A DNA stretch of 20,235 nt, taken from contig CAJUJC010000027.1 in the NCBI GenBank assembly GCA_910586805.1, positions 1 to 20,235 on the forward strand, given 5' to 3'. The notes beneath the pieces are model-generated. The model saw only the letters and a list, made by a program, of their open reading frames with translations, had not been told where the DNA came from and ran no database searches. A program made the position numbers and the translations under genes. Positions 6,607-13,881 of the stretch are shown here, piece after piece; positions within the stretch are counted from its first letter, which is position 1; each line of letters begins with the position of its first letter. This stretch comes from an uncultured Erysipelotrichales bacterium. Its GTDB lineage: Bacteria > Bacillota_I > Bacilli_A > Erysipelotrichales > Coprobacillaceae.

Positions 6607-6624
6607 TGTGGGACCGATACCATA
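6607..6624 (+). promoter_or_regulatory. Operator O2 over the scrA transcription start
   Basis: TGTGGGACCGATACCATA, matching the reverse complement of O1 at 16 of 18 bases; centres are 58 bp apart. Its position across the predicted start site would block initiation when the LacI-type regulator is bound. Confidence 0.8.
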
Positions 6625-6638
6625 TAGGAGGAAAAAGT

Positions 6639-8498
6639 ATGAATTATAATCAAATTGCAAAAGATATTATTGATGCAGTAGGTGGGAAAGAAAATATTGT
6701 ATCAGTGATGCATTGTGCAACTCGTTTGCGTTTAACATTAAAGGATGAGAGTTTAGTAAATGAAGATCAAGTAACAGATATTGAAGTTGTTAAGGGAACT
6801 TTTATTTCTAATGGACAATATCAAGTTATTTTAGGTCCAGGTCTTGTCAACTTGGTTTGTGAAGAAGTTGTAAAAGAAATAGGTGGGGTTACTGAAGTCA
6901 TAGAAGAAAAGAAAGAAGAGGGAAGTTTTCTTCAAAGAGGAGTTAAGTTATTAAGTGATATTTTTGTTCCTATTATTCCAGCTATTGTTGCTGGAGGGTT
7001 ATTGATGGGAATAAATAATTTATTTACTGCAAAGGGATTATTTGTAGCTGGAATGACATTAATTGAAGCGTACCCACAATTTGCAGATATAGCATCAATG
7101 ATTAATTTATTTTCAAATGCTGCATTTACATTTTTACCAGTTTTAATTGGATTTTCAGCAACAAAGAAATTTGGTGGAAATCCTTATTTAGGAGCTGCAA
7201 TGGGTATGATTATGGTTCATCCAGAATTATTAAATGCATATAATTATGGAAAACCAGATATTGTTGTGCCTGTTTGGAATATATTTGGATTAACTGTTGA
7301 AGCTGTTGGTTATCAGGGAACAGTTTTGCCTGTATTAGCGGTATCATTTATTCTTGCGACTATTGAAAAGAAATTACACAAAATTACACCTATTTGGTTA
7401 GATAACTTAACAACACCATTATTATCAACGATTATTACAGGAATGTTAACATTTATTTTTGTAGGTCCACTCTTAAGAGAAGCAGGGAATGTCTTAGCAT
7501 CAGGAATAACATGGGTTTATAATACATTAGGATTTATTGGTGGAGGATTGTTTGGTTTATTATATGCTCCTATTTGTTTAACAGGTATGCATCATAGTTT
7601 CATTGCTATTGAAACACAATTATTGGCAGCTATGGAAACAACGGGAGGTTCATTTATTTTTACAACAGCTTCTATGTCAAATGTTGCACAAGGTGCAGCA
7701 GTCATTGCAGTGTTATTACTTACAAAAAATGAAAAAATGAAAAGTATTTGTTCAGCATCAGGAATTTCAGCAATGTTAGGAATTACTGAACCAGCTATGT
7801 TTGGTGTAACATTAAAATTACGTTATCCATTTTATGCTGCTATGGTAGGCTCAGCAGTAGGAAGTGCTTATTTAGCTGCAACAAAAGTTCTTGCTTCAGC
7901 ATTAGGGGCAGCAGGATTGCCTGGATTTATTTCAGTACCATCTGAATCTTGGTTGAACTTTGGAATTGGTATGGTATTATCAATCGCTACATCATTTATA
8001 TTAACAGTGATTTTATTTAAAAAGTATCGTGTAGAAAAAGAGCCTAAAATGATTAAAGAAGAAGTATTGATATCTCCAATGAGTGGAGAAGTGAAAACCA
8101 TTGAAGAGGCTCCAAATCAAACATTTGCACAAAAAATGATGGGAGATGGTATCGTTATTTTCCCAAGTGATGGAAAAATTGTTGCACCAGCTGATGGTGA
8201 AATCACATTTGTTTTTCCAACAAAACATGCTATTGGAATGAAAACGAAAAATGATACAGAAATTTTAATTCATTGTGGATTAGATACAGTTCAATTAGAT
8301 GGAAAACCTTTTGAAACATATGTAGAAGTAGGACAAGTAGTAAAACAAGGGGATGTTTTGATTCAAGCTGATTTAAAGGCTATTGAAGAAGCAGGGTGTA
8401 GTATAGCAACACCATGTATTATTACAAATCAAAAAGAATTTGAAATTTTAAAATTAGAAAATACTCTTGTAGGAGAGAATTTATTGAGGGTGAAATAA
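6639..8498 (+). CDS. scrA: Sucrose-specific PTS transporter, EIIBCA
   Basis: A 619-residue membrane permease with all three domains fused. IIB is about residues 1-85, with phospho-cysteine C26 in VMHCATRLR. IIC is about 105-455, with many hydrophobic segments (FVPIIPAIVAGGLLMG, GLLYAPICLTGMHHSF, GITEPAMFGV). IIA of the glucose type is about 470-619, with H530 and phospho-histidine H545 (ILIHCGLDTV) spaced 15 apart as in IIAGlc. It imports sucrose and phosphorylates it to sucrose-6-phosphate using HPr. An open frame extends upstream to the -35 region, but the ATG at 6639 has the AGGAGG site and lies after the promoter. Sucrose rather than another sugar (trehalose and beta-glucoside permeases share the IIBCA layout) is supported by scrB and scrK downstream. 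Confidence 0.93.
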   Translation: MNYNQIAKDIIDAVGGKENIVSVMHCATRLRLTLKDESLVNEDQVTDIEVVKGTFISNGQYQVILGPGLVNLVCEEVVKEIGGVTEVIEEKKEEGSFLQRGVKLLSDIFVPIIPAIVAGGLLMGINNLFTAKGLFVAGMTLIEAYPQFADIASMINLFSNAAFTFLPVLIGFSATKKFGGNPYLGAAMGMIMVHPELLNAYNYGKPDIVVPVWNIFGLTVEAVGYQGTVLPVLAVSFILATIEKKLHKITPIWLDNLTTPLLSTIITGMLTFIFVGPLLREAGNVLASGITWVYNTLGFIGGGLFGLLYAPICLTGMHHSFIAIETQLLAAMETTGGSFIFTTASMSNVAQGAAVIAVLLLTKNEKMKSICSASGISAMLGITEPAMFGVTLKLRYPFYAAMVGSAVGSAYLAATKVLASALGAAGLPGFISVPSESWLNFGIGMVLSIATSFILTVILFKKYRVEKEPKMIKEEVLISPMSGEVKTIEEAPNQTFAQKMMGDGIVIFPSDGKIVAPADGEITFVFPTKHAIGMKTKNDTEILIHCGLDTVQLDGKPFETYVEVGQVVKQGDVLIQADLKAIEEAGCSIATPCIITNQKEFEILKLENTLVGENLLRVK

Positions 8499-9908
8499 AT
8501 GTTAAATCAAGAAATGATTAATGAACTTGAAAAAGAATATCAAGATGATGAATGGCGATTGCATTTTCATTTAATGCCACCAGTTGGTTGGCTTAATGAT
8601 CCAAATGGTTTATGTCAATTTCATGGAACATATCATATTTATTATCAATATGCTCCCAAAAGTGCGAAAGGAACTGGAGGTAAGTGTTGGGGGCATTATA
8701 CGACAAAAGATTTTGTTACATTTTTCAAAGAGAAAGCACCACTTTTACCAGATAGTGATTATGATCTTGATGGCGTTTATTCAGGAAGTGCATTCGTTGA
8801 AAATAATATAGTTCATTATGTATATACAGGAAATAGAAAATATCAAGGAAATTATGATTATATATATAATGGAAGAGGGCATCATACAATGTATGTGTCT
8901 TCTTGCGATGGGTATAATTTCAGTGAAAAAATATGTTTAATGGAAAATAAAGATTATCCTCATGATTTATCATGTCATGTAAGAGATCCTAAAATTTTTA
9001 AAGAAAAAGATATCTATTATATGGTTTTAGGGGCAAGAACGTTAAATGATCAAGGGTGTGTCTTAGTTTATCGTTCTCAAAATTTAAAGAATTGGACATA
9101 TATACAAAGAATAGAAACAAAAGTCCCATTTGGATATATGTGGGAATGTCCAGATTTATTTGAGATAGACGGACAAAAGATTTTAATCACTTGCCCACAG
9201 GGGGTAGAAACAAAAGGTATTCATTATGAAAATATTTATCAAAATGGATATTTTCTTATCAATGGAGATATTGAAAAAGAATATCAATTAAGTTATTTTA
9301 CTGAATTAGATTATGGTTTTGACTTTTATGCACCACAAACATTTGTGGATGAAAAAGGACGAAGGATTTTGATTGGTTGGCTAGGTTTACCAGATGTTCC
9401 TTATACAAATCCAACTGTTAAAAAAGGATGGCAACATGCTTTAACTTTACCTAGAGAATTAAGTTTAAAAAATAATAAAATATATCAATATCCTATTGAA
9501 GAAACAAAACAACTAAGAAAAAATCATTTATCATGTCACTTATCAGCAAATGAATTATGGAAATGTCAATCAAGATGTTTTGAAATGAAATTAAGTCTAA
9601 ATAATCTTCCTTTTACAATACAACTAAGAAAGGATATTGAATTATTATACGATAAAAAAGTGTTAACTTTTAAGATGGGTCAAAGTGGTTATGGAAGAGA
9701 TGAAAGGCATATTGAAATTGATTCTATTGATAATTTTACCATTTTTAATGATACATCTTCTATTGAAATTTTTATTAATAATGGTGAAAAAGTCATAACA
9801 AGTCGTGTCTATGATCAAGATATACCAGTCATTCAATCAAATCTTTTAATGAAAATAGAATATTATGATTTGGATAGTTATAAAATTGAAACAAAAAAAG
9901 CAAGTTAG
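8499..9908 (+). CDS. scrB: Sucrose-6-phosphate hydrolase (GH32)
   Basis: A 469-residue cytoplasmic glycoside hydrolase family 32 enzyme. The nucleophile is D34 in WLNDPNG; the transition-state stabiliser is D163 in RDPKIF; the acid/base is E216 in MWECPDLF. The five-bladed propeller part is followed by a C-terminal beta-sandwich from about residue 330. It cleaves sucrose-6-phosphate into glucose-6-phosphate and fructose. There is no signal peptide, as expected for the intracellular PTS product. The ATG follows the scrA stop without a gap, with GAGGGTGA inside scrA as the binding site, so translation is coupled. A terminator hairpin overlaps its 3' end. Confidence 0.95.
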   Translation: MLNQEMINELEKEYQDDEWRLHFHLMPPVGWLNDPNGLCQFHGTYHIYYQYAPKSAKGTGGKCWGHYTTKDFVTFFKEKAPLLPDSDYDLDGVYSGSAFVENNIVHYVYTGNRKYQGNYDYIYNGRGHHTMYVSSCDGYNFSEKICLMENKDYPHDLSCHVRDPKIFKEKDIYYMVLGARTLNDQGCVLVYRSQNLKNWTYIQRIETKVPFGYMWECPDLFEIDGQKILITCPQGVETKGIHYENIYQNGYFLINGDIEKEYQLSYFTELDYGFDFYAPQTFVDEKGRRILIGWLGLPDVPYTNPTVKKGWQHALTLPRELSLKNNKIYQYPIEETKQLRKNHLSCHLSANELWKCQSRCFEMKLSLNNLPFTIQLRKDIELLYDKKVLTFKMGQSGYGRDERHIEIDSIDNFTIFNDTSSIEIFINNGEKVITSRVYDQDIPVIQSNLLMKIEYYDLDSYKIETKKAS

Positions 9909-9924
9909 TCTTGCTTTTTGTTTT
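9895..9924 (+). terminator. Terminator/attenuator between scrB and scrK
   Basis: Perfect 10-bp stem AAAAAGCAAG (9895-9904) / CTTGCTTTTT (9910-9919), 5-base loop, then G and TTTT. The stop codon of scrB lies in the loop. It is A-T rich and may be leaky. Confidence 0.75.
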
Positions 9925-9940
9925 CAAGAATTATAAAACA

Positions 9941-9949
9941 TGATAGAAT
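9941..9949 (+). promoter_or_regulatory. Possible extended -10 promoter of scrK
   Basis: TGATAGAAT fits TGnTAnAAT; a weak TTTTCA lies at 9921-9926 with a 17-base spacer. It starts 34 nt before the scrK ribosome binding region, after the scrB terminator, so scrK can be expressed apart from scrAB. Confidence 0.5.
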
Positions 9950-9982
9950 ATGATTAATGAAAATAAGAGGAGGAAAGTGTAA

Positions 9983-10873
9983 ATGAAATTAGGAGCTATT
10001 GAAGCTGGAGGAACAAAATTTGTTGTAGCTATTGGGAATGAAAATGGGGAAGTTTTGGAAAGAGATTCTTTTCCAACAACAACACCTGAAGAAACAATGA
10101 ATAATATTTTTAAATTTTTTGATGGTAAAAATGTTGAAGCTATTGGTTTAGGTTGCTTTGGACCTATTGATCCTGATTTAAAAAGTGAAACATATGGTTA
10201 TATTACAACAACACCAAAACCAGGATGGGGTCATTATAACATTGTAGGTGCTTTACAAGAGCATTATCCACAAATGCCTATTGGCTTTGATACAGATGTT
10301 AATGGTGCTGCATTAGGGGAAGCATACTTTGGTGCTGCTAAAGGATTAGATAGTGCTTTATATTTAACTATTGGTACTGGTATTGGTGGAGGAGCCATTG
10401 TTGAGGGTAATTTGGTTCATGGTTTATTACATCCTGAAATGGGTCATATGTATTTAGAAAGAAGAGAAGATGATACATATAAAGGAAAATGTCCATATCA
10501 TGGAACTTGCTTTGAAGGTTTAGCTGCTGGTCCTGCTGTTGAAGAAAGATGGGGAGTTAAGGGAAAAGATTTACCAGTTGATCATCCTGCTTGGGATTTA
10601 GAAGCTTGGTATATTGCACAAGCACTAGCTATTTATGTTTTAACAATTTCACCAAAGAAAATTATCTTAGGTGGAGGAATTATGCATCAATCACAATTAT
10701 TCCCTATGATCCATAAGTATTTACAAGAAAGATTAAATGGGTATATTCAAAAAGATGAAATTACGACTGATGCAATTAAGGATTATATTGTATGGCCTGA
10801 ACTTGGTGACAATGCAGGTGTATGTGGAGCCTTAGCATTAGCTAAATTAGCATTAGAAAGACAAAGGAATTGA
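9983..10873 (+). CDS. scrK: Fructokinase (ROK family)
   Basis: A 296-residue ROK kinase. The ATP phosphate loop is GAIEAGGTKFV at the N-terminus. The catalytic base is probably D105 in FDTDVNGAALGEA, the second glycine-rich motif is LTIGTGIGGGAI (128-139), and the ROK zinc site is H155, C170, H173 and C176 (KCPYHGTC). This combination fits the ROK fructokinases of Gram-positive sucrose loci. It makes fructose-6-phosphate from the fructose released by ScrB. AGAGGAGG site upstream; a terminator overlaps the stop codon. It could act on other hexoses, but context favours fructose. Confidence 0.93.
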   Translation: MKLGAIEAGGTKFVVAIGNENGEVLERDSFPTTTPEETMNNIFKFFDGKNVEAIGLGCFGPIDPDLKSETYGYITTTPKPGWGHYNIVGALQEHYPQMPIGFDTDVNGAALGEAYFGAAKGLDSALYLTIGTGIGGGAIVEGNLVHGLLHPEMGHMYLERREDDTYKGKCPYHGTCFEGLAAGPAVEERWGVKGKDLPVDHPAWDLEAWYIAQALAIYVLTISPKKIILGGGIMHQSQLFPMIHKYLQERLNGYIQKDEITTDAIKDYIVWPELGDNAGVCGALALAKLALERQRN

Positions 10874-10889
10874 AAAATTCCTTTTTTTT
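10863..10889 (+). terminator. Terminator of scrK
   Basis: Perfect 9-bp stem AAAGGAATT (10863-10871) / AATTCCTTT (10876-10884) with a GAAA tetraloop, T-run to 10889. The stop codon is in the hairpin. Confidence 0.92.
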
Positions 10890-10953
10890 GTAGGAATAAA
10901 AAACACTTATAAGAGAATTAACATGATAAATGATATAAAATCTATCTTTTTTA

Positions 10954-10982
10954 TTGACATATAATACTATATAGCATATAGT
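10954..10982 (+). promoter_or_regulatory. Promoter of the PadR operon
   Basis: -35 TTGACA (10954-10959), 17-base spacer, -10 TATAGT (10977-10982). The spacer and -10 are wholly inside the inverted repeat at 10959-10989. Confidence 0.85.
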
Positions 10983-10989
10983 ATTATAT
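10959..10989 (+). promoter_or_regulatory. Likely PadR operator, perfect 14-bp inverted repeat
   Basis: Left arm ATATAATACTATAT (10959-10972), centre AGC, right arm ATATAGTATTATAT (10976-10989), exact reverse complements. It covers everything from the end of the -35 to past the -10, so a bound regulator would exclude RNA polymerase. The gene 18 bases downstream encodes a PadR-type regulator, implying autorepression. Confidence 0.8.
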
Positions 10990-11006
10990 AGAAAAGGGGT
11001 GGGTAT

Positions 11007-11333
11007 ATGATTTTTAATACTGGCGCAGCTTTGTTAGATGCTGTTGTATTATCAGTTGTATCAAGAGAAGGAGAAGGTACATATGGTTATAAAATTACAC
11101 AAGATGTACAGTCTGTCATTAGTGTAAGTGAATCGACTTTATATCCAGTTTTAAGACGTCTATTGAAGGATGAATGTTTAGAAACATACGATCAGGAATA
11201 TCAGGGTAGAAATCGTAGATACTATAAAATTACAAATAAGGGTATTATACAATTAAATATGTATAAACAGGAGTGGTATGAGTATACGATGAAGATTAAT
11301 AGATTGTTCGTTGGGGGGAATGAAAATGGATAG
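11007..11333 (+). CDS. PadR-family transcriptional regulator
   Basis: A 108-residue winged-helix protein of the short PadR type. Typical features are GEGTYGYKITQDV, SESTLYPVLRRLLKDECL (recognition helix region) and GRNRRYYKITNKG (wing). It likely represses its own operon through the perfect inverted repeat covering the promoter. This is the usual arrangement for PadR regulators paired with DUF1700 and DUF4097 membrane proteins. A GGGGTGGG site precedes the ATG. The next gene starts inside it. Confidence 0.93.
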   Translation: MIFNTGAALLDAVVLSVVSREGEGTYGYKITQDVQSVISVSESTLYPVLRRLLKDECLETYDQEYQGRNRRYYKITNKGIIQLNMYKQEWYEYTMKINRLFVGGNENG

Positions 11334-12069
11334 AAGAACATTTATGAACGAACTCAAGTTTTTACTTTCAGATATTAGTGATGAAGAAAAACAGGAGGCT
11401 TTGGATTTTTATGAAAATTATTTTGATGAAGCAGGGATAGAAAATGAATCAAAGATTATTGAGGAATTGGGTGATCCAAGTCGTATAGCATCAATGATCA
11501 AAGCAGGATTAATGGGAAATTTTGATGAACATATTGAGGTAGGAAATCAAGGGTTTTCTAATGATGATTTTAAATATCAATATGAGATCAAAGATATAAA
11601 GTTTAATGAAAAAACAACACATTCTTATGAAAATGTGAAATCGACATGGATAGAAAAGTGGAAATCTATGGATTCAAGAGATAAATTTATATTATTGATA
11701 TTATTGATTTTGTGTATTGTTCCTTTATCATTTCCAGTACTTGGTTTATTTACAGGTTTATTTGCTTTTGGATTTGGTTTTGCATTACCACTTACGTTGT
11801 TCTTTTTTGGATTTTGGATTATAACATTTATACTTTATGTTATTGCAATTGCATTTATTGTCGCTGGAGTTTTACAGTTATTTGTTGTGCCAAGTACAGG
11901 TTTTATATTTATAGGGGTTGGATGCATCGTTATTGCATTTGCAGAAATATTTGGAAAGATAGCAAGTTGGTTTTTTAAGACATTTATACCTGCTATCATA
12001 GATGGAATTTCTAAAATCTTTAATAGAATATTCAACAATGGAGGTGAGCATGATGAAAACGAGATATAA
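11326..12069 (+). CDS. DUF1700-family membrane protein (HAAS domain)
   Basis: 247 residues. The N-terminal HAAS-type domain (about 1-65) contains RRTFMNELKFLLSDIS, EALDFYENYFDEAG and IIEELGDPSRIASMI. A polar linker follows, then hydrophobic membrane segments from about residue 123 to 215. The start at 11326 is chosen because the G-run (11313-11318) lies 7 nt ahead; TTG at 11311 and ATG at 11320 are too close to it. It overlaps the PadR gene by 8 nt. The family usually accompanies PadR regulators; the exact role is unknown, possibly sensing membrane state. It also overlaps the next gene. Confidence 0.88.
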   Translation: MDRRTFMNELKFLLSDISDEEKQEALDFYENYFDEAGIENESKIIEELGDPSRIASMIKAGLMGNFDEHIEVGNQGFSNDDFKYQYEIKDIKFNEKTTHSYENVKSTWIEKWKSMDSRDKFILLILLILCIVPLSFPVLGLFTGLFAFGFGFALPLTLFFFGFWIITFILYVIAIAFIVAGVLQLFVVPSTGFIFIGVGCIVIAFAEIFGKIASWFFKTFIPAIIDGISKIFNRIFNNGGEHDENEI

Positions 12070-12796
12070 AGTTTTAATTAGCTTTTTACTAGGAATATGT
12101 TTAATATTGATTGGTATATCAATGGGTGGGACTATTCATTTCCATAATTTTTCTTGGATAGAAAATATTGATATAAGGTCTAGTGAAAAACGTTTGGGTA
12201 ATCGCATTGGAGAATTTGAAGGTATTGAAAAATTAGAACTTGATTGTTTTTCAAATATAAATATGAATATTTATGAAGAAGACAACCATCACAATAATAC
12301 AATAAAAGTTGTTGTTGGTAATCCTCATGAGTGTTTTGAAATGAAACAATCAGGACATACACTTGAACTTGAAATGGATCATAATCCATTAAAAAAACAT
12401 AGTCATGACATACTTTCTATTGATATTTATGTTCCTAAGGGGTATATTTTTAATGAAGTGGATATAGATTTATCAGTTGGTAAAAGCACTTTATCTCATA
12501 TAAAGACATATGCTTTAAAAATAGATAATGGAGCAGGAAAAGTTGACTTTAATGACTTATATTGCTTAAATGAGTTAAATATTGACAATGCAGCAGGAAA
12601 AGTAGATGTGTCAATGCAAAAAATTATAGGTCTTGACTATGACGTGAATATAGTAGGTGGTCAAGTCATGATAGATGGTAAACAATATCTTGGAATGGGG
12701 AATTATCAGTCTTATCAAGGGCATAATACTTTGATAGATATTGATTGTACTGCTGGTAGCGTTGATATAAGAATGGAGGAAAGAAATTATGAATAA
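12053..12796 (+). CDS. DUF4097-family surface/membrane-anchored protein
   Basis: 247 residues: one N-terminal hydrophobic helix (VLISFLLGICLILIGISMGG), then an extracytoplasmic beta-rich domain. This has the repeated pattern of DUF4097/adhesin-like proteins: KIDNGAGKVDFNDL, NIDNAAGKVDVSM and IDCTAGSVDIRM. The longer open frame begins at 12002, but GGAGGTG (12040-12046) places the start at 12053 (or 12050). It overlaps DUF1700 by 17 nt and PspC by 8 nt. Likely part of an envelope-stress module; no enzymatic motif is seen. Confidence 0.87.
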   Translation: MKTRYKVLISFLLGICLILIGISMGGTIHFHNFSWIENIDIRSSEKRLGNRIGEFEGIEKLELDCFSNINMNIYEEDNHHNNTIKVVVGNPHECFEMKQSGHTLELEMDHNPLKKHSHDILSIDIYVPKGYIFNEVDIDLSVGKSTLSHIKTYALKIDNGAGKVDFNDLYCLNELNIDNAAGKVDVSMQKIIGLDYDVNIVGGQVMIDGKQYLGMGNYQSYQGHNTLIDIDCTAGSVDIRMEERNYE

Positions 12797-12980
12797 AAGA
12801 TTATATAGATCAAGAAGAGAATCTATGATTTGTGGTGTTTGTGGAGGGATTGCTGAATATTTTGATGTTGATCCTACACTTATTAGACTAGGAGCAGTTA
12901 TTTTAATTTTTGGCTGGGGTTCTGGTTTGCTCGCTTATTTGGTAGCTGCTGTTGTTATTCCAAAAAATCCATATCAATAA
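12789..12980 (+). CDS. PspC-domain membrane protein
   Basis: 63 residues, almost entirely a PspC domain: RLYRSRRESMICGVCGGIAEYFDVDPTLIRLG, written here as two halves (RSRRESMICGVCGG and IAEYFDVDPTLIRL), then one transmembrane helix (GAVILIFGWGSGLLAYLVAA) and the VVIPKNP ending common in the family. PspC proteins act in envelope stress (phage-shock-like) responses. It overlaps the DUF4097 gene by 8 nt and ends the operon at a terminator. Confidence 0.92.
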   Translation: MNKRLYRSRRESMICGVCGGIAEYFDVDPTLIRLGAVILIFGWGSGLLAYLVAAVVIPKNPYQ

Positions 12981-13002
12981 AAAGTTCCGAGAGGAACTTT
13001 TT
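12979..13002 (+). terminator. Terminator of the PadR-PspC operon
   Basis: Perfect 10-bp stem AAAAAGTTCC (12979-12988) / GGAACTTTTT (12993-13002) with loop GAGA, overlapping the PspC stop codon. Confidence 0.9.
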
Positions 13003-13060
13003 ATATGCAATAACAAAATATATTGAAAATAGAGTAAGATAAAGTTTAATCATATATCTA

Positions 13061-13133
13061 CAAAATAAAAGATGATCACTATGTGTGTTATGGCGAGGGG
13101 AGTAATTTTCACCATAACACACATAGTGACCAT
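13061..13133 (-). terminator. Long hairpin with C-rich loop after the LytTR genes
   Basis: 22-base arms (13072-13093 and 13112-13133) differ from a perfect inverted repeat at one position, and the stem extends through 13094-13096 / 13109-13111. Both imperfect positions (13075/13130 and 13094/13111) are G-U pairs in the - strand RNA but A-C mismatches in the + strand RNA, so the fold is optimal on the - strand. There the loop is AAAUUACUCCCC and the hairpin is followed by CUUUUAUUUUG. It starts 10 nt after the stop of the - strand LytTR gene. Best reading: terminator of the LytTR genes, perhaps also a small RNA. The 13003-13070 stretch beside it holds nothing I recognise beyond the U-tract. 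Confidence 0.7.
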
Positions 13134-13142
13134 TTTGATAAT

Positions 13143-13865
13143 TTATAAAGAATAACCTTGAAATTGATTAATCAAGAACTGATGAAATTGTTTTATAATT
13201 TCGTTTTTTCTTAGTATAGAAATAGGAAGTTGTTCTTGATTATTTAAAACAAGATAATCAGTGTGAATAATTTGAATATAATGCATATTGACTAAATAAC
13301 TTTGATGTGATTGCAAAAAATCATGATGGAGCAATGTTTCCTTGATTTGTGATTTGTTTTTGATATTACTATAATATGTACGATTGGGAGTTACAATTGA
13401 AATCTTATGGTAATATGTTTCAATATACATAATATGACGAGGATGAATAGTAATCTTTCCTTCGTTTGTATTAAAGACACAAGCTCTTTCTAAAAGTAAA
13501 AAACTATTTATTGCTTTTTTATATTCATATATAAATCTTTCTTCATTTATAGGTTTTAAAATATACTGATAAACTTGTAAGGAAAATGCATCAGTAACAT
13601 ATTGAGAATAATTTGAAACAAATATAATCAAACAATAAGGATTACGCTTTTTTATCTTATGACCTAATTGTATACCATTTACACTATCAAATTCAATATC
13701 TAAAAAGGCTAAATCGAAACTTTTTTGTTCAATAATACTAATAATCTCTTCTTGTATAGAGGAAGATGTAATAGATATAGGTATATTTGTAGGGGTATAT
13801 TGTTTAATTTTATTAGTAATGTATTCAACATAGATGGGTTCATCATCGCATATAAATATTCTCAT
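13143..13865 (-). CDS. LytTR-family response regulator (downstream copy)
   Basis: 240 residues: receiver domain about 1-120, then LytTR DNA-binding domain about 140-235. Receiver residues are intact: D7, D8, phospho-acceptor D56 (FLDIEFD), S84 and K104 (ILKPI). LytTR features include IMYIETYYHKISIVT, FLQSHQSYLVNM and LPISILRKNEI. An open frame extends 33 codons upstream, but the start at MRIFICDDE has a GAGGAG site (over the stop of the upstream gene) and matches receiver N-termini. It lies 16 nt after the paralogous LytTR gene, so the two form an operon. No histidine kinase is adjacent. Targets unknown. Confidence 0.92.
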   Translation of the reverse strand: MRIFICDDEPIYVEYITNKIKQYTPTNIPISITSSSIQEEIISIIEQKSFDLAFLDIEFDSVNGIQLGHKIKKRNPYCLIIFVSNYSQYVTDAFSLQVYQYILKPINEERFIYEYKKAINSFLLLERACVFNTNEGKITIHPRHIMYIETYYHKISIVTPNRTYYSNIKNKSQIKETLLHHDFLQSHQSYLVNMHYIQIIHTDYLVLNNQEQLPISILRKNEIIKQFHQFLINQFQGYSL

Positions 13866-13881
13866 GTATTGTTTGTCTCCT

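Noticed and set aside
6549..6624. Catabolite-repression (CcpA/cre) sites at the scr promoter
   Set aside because: The repeats do not fit the cre consensus TGWAANCGNTNWCA; they fit a dedicated LacI-type operator better.
6573..6638. 22-codon N-terminal extension of ScrA
   Set aside because: It would begin in the -35 box, upstream of the transcription start; the ATG at 6639 has AGGAGG.
12002..12052. Longer N-terminus for the DUF4097 protein
   Set aside because: No binding site at 12002, and GGAGGTG at 12040-12046 serves the start at 12053 (or 12050).
13072..13133. Inverted repeat as terminal repeats of a small mobile element
   Set aside because: Arms are only 18 bases apart, no target duplication or coding part is seen, and the position and U-tract fit a transcript end; other copies could not be searched here.
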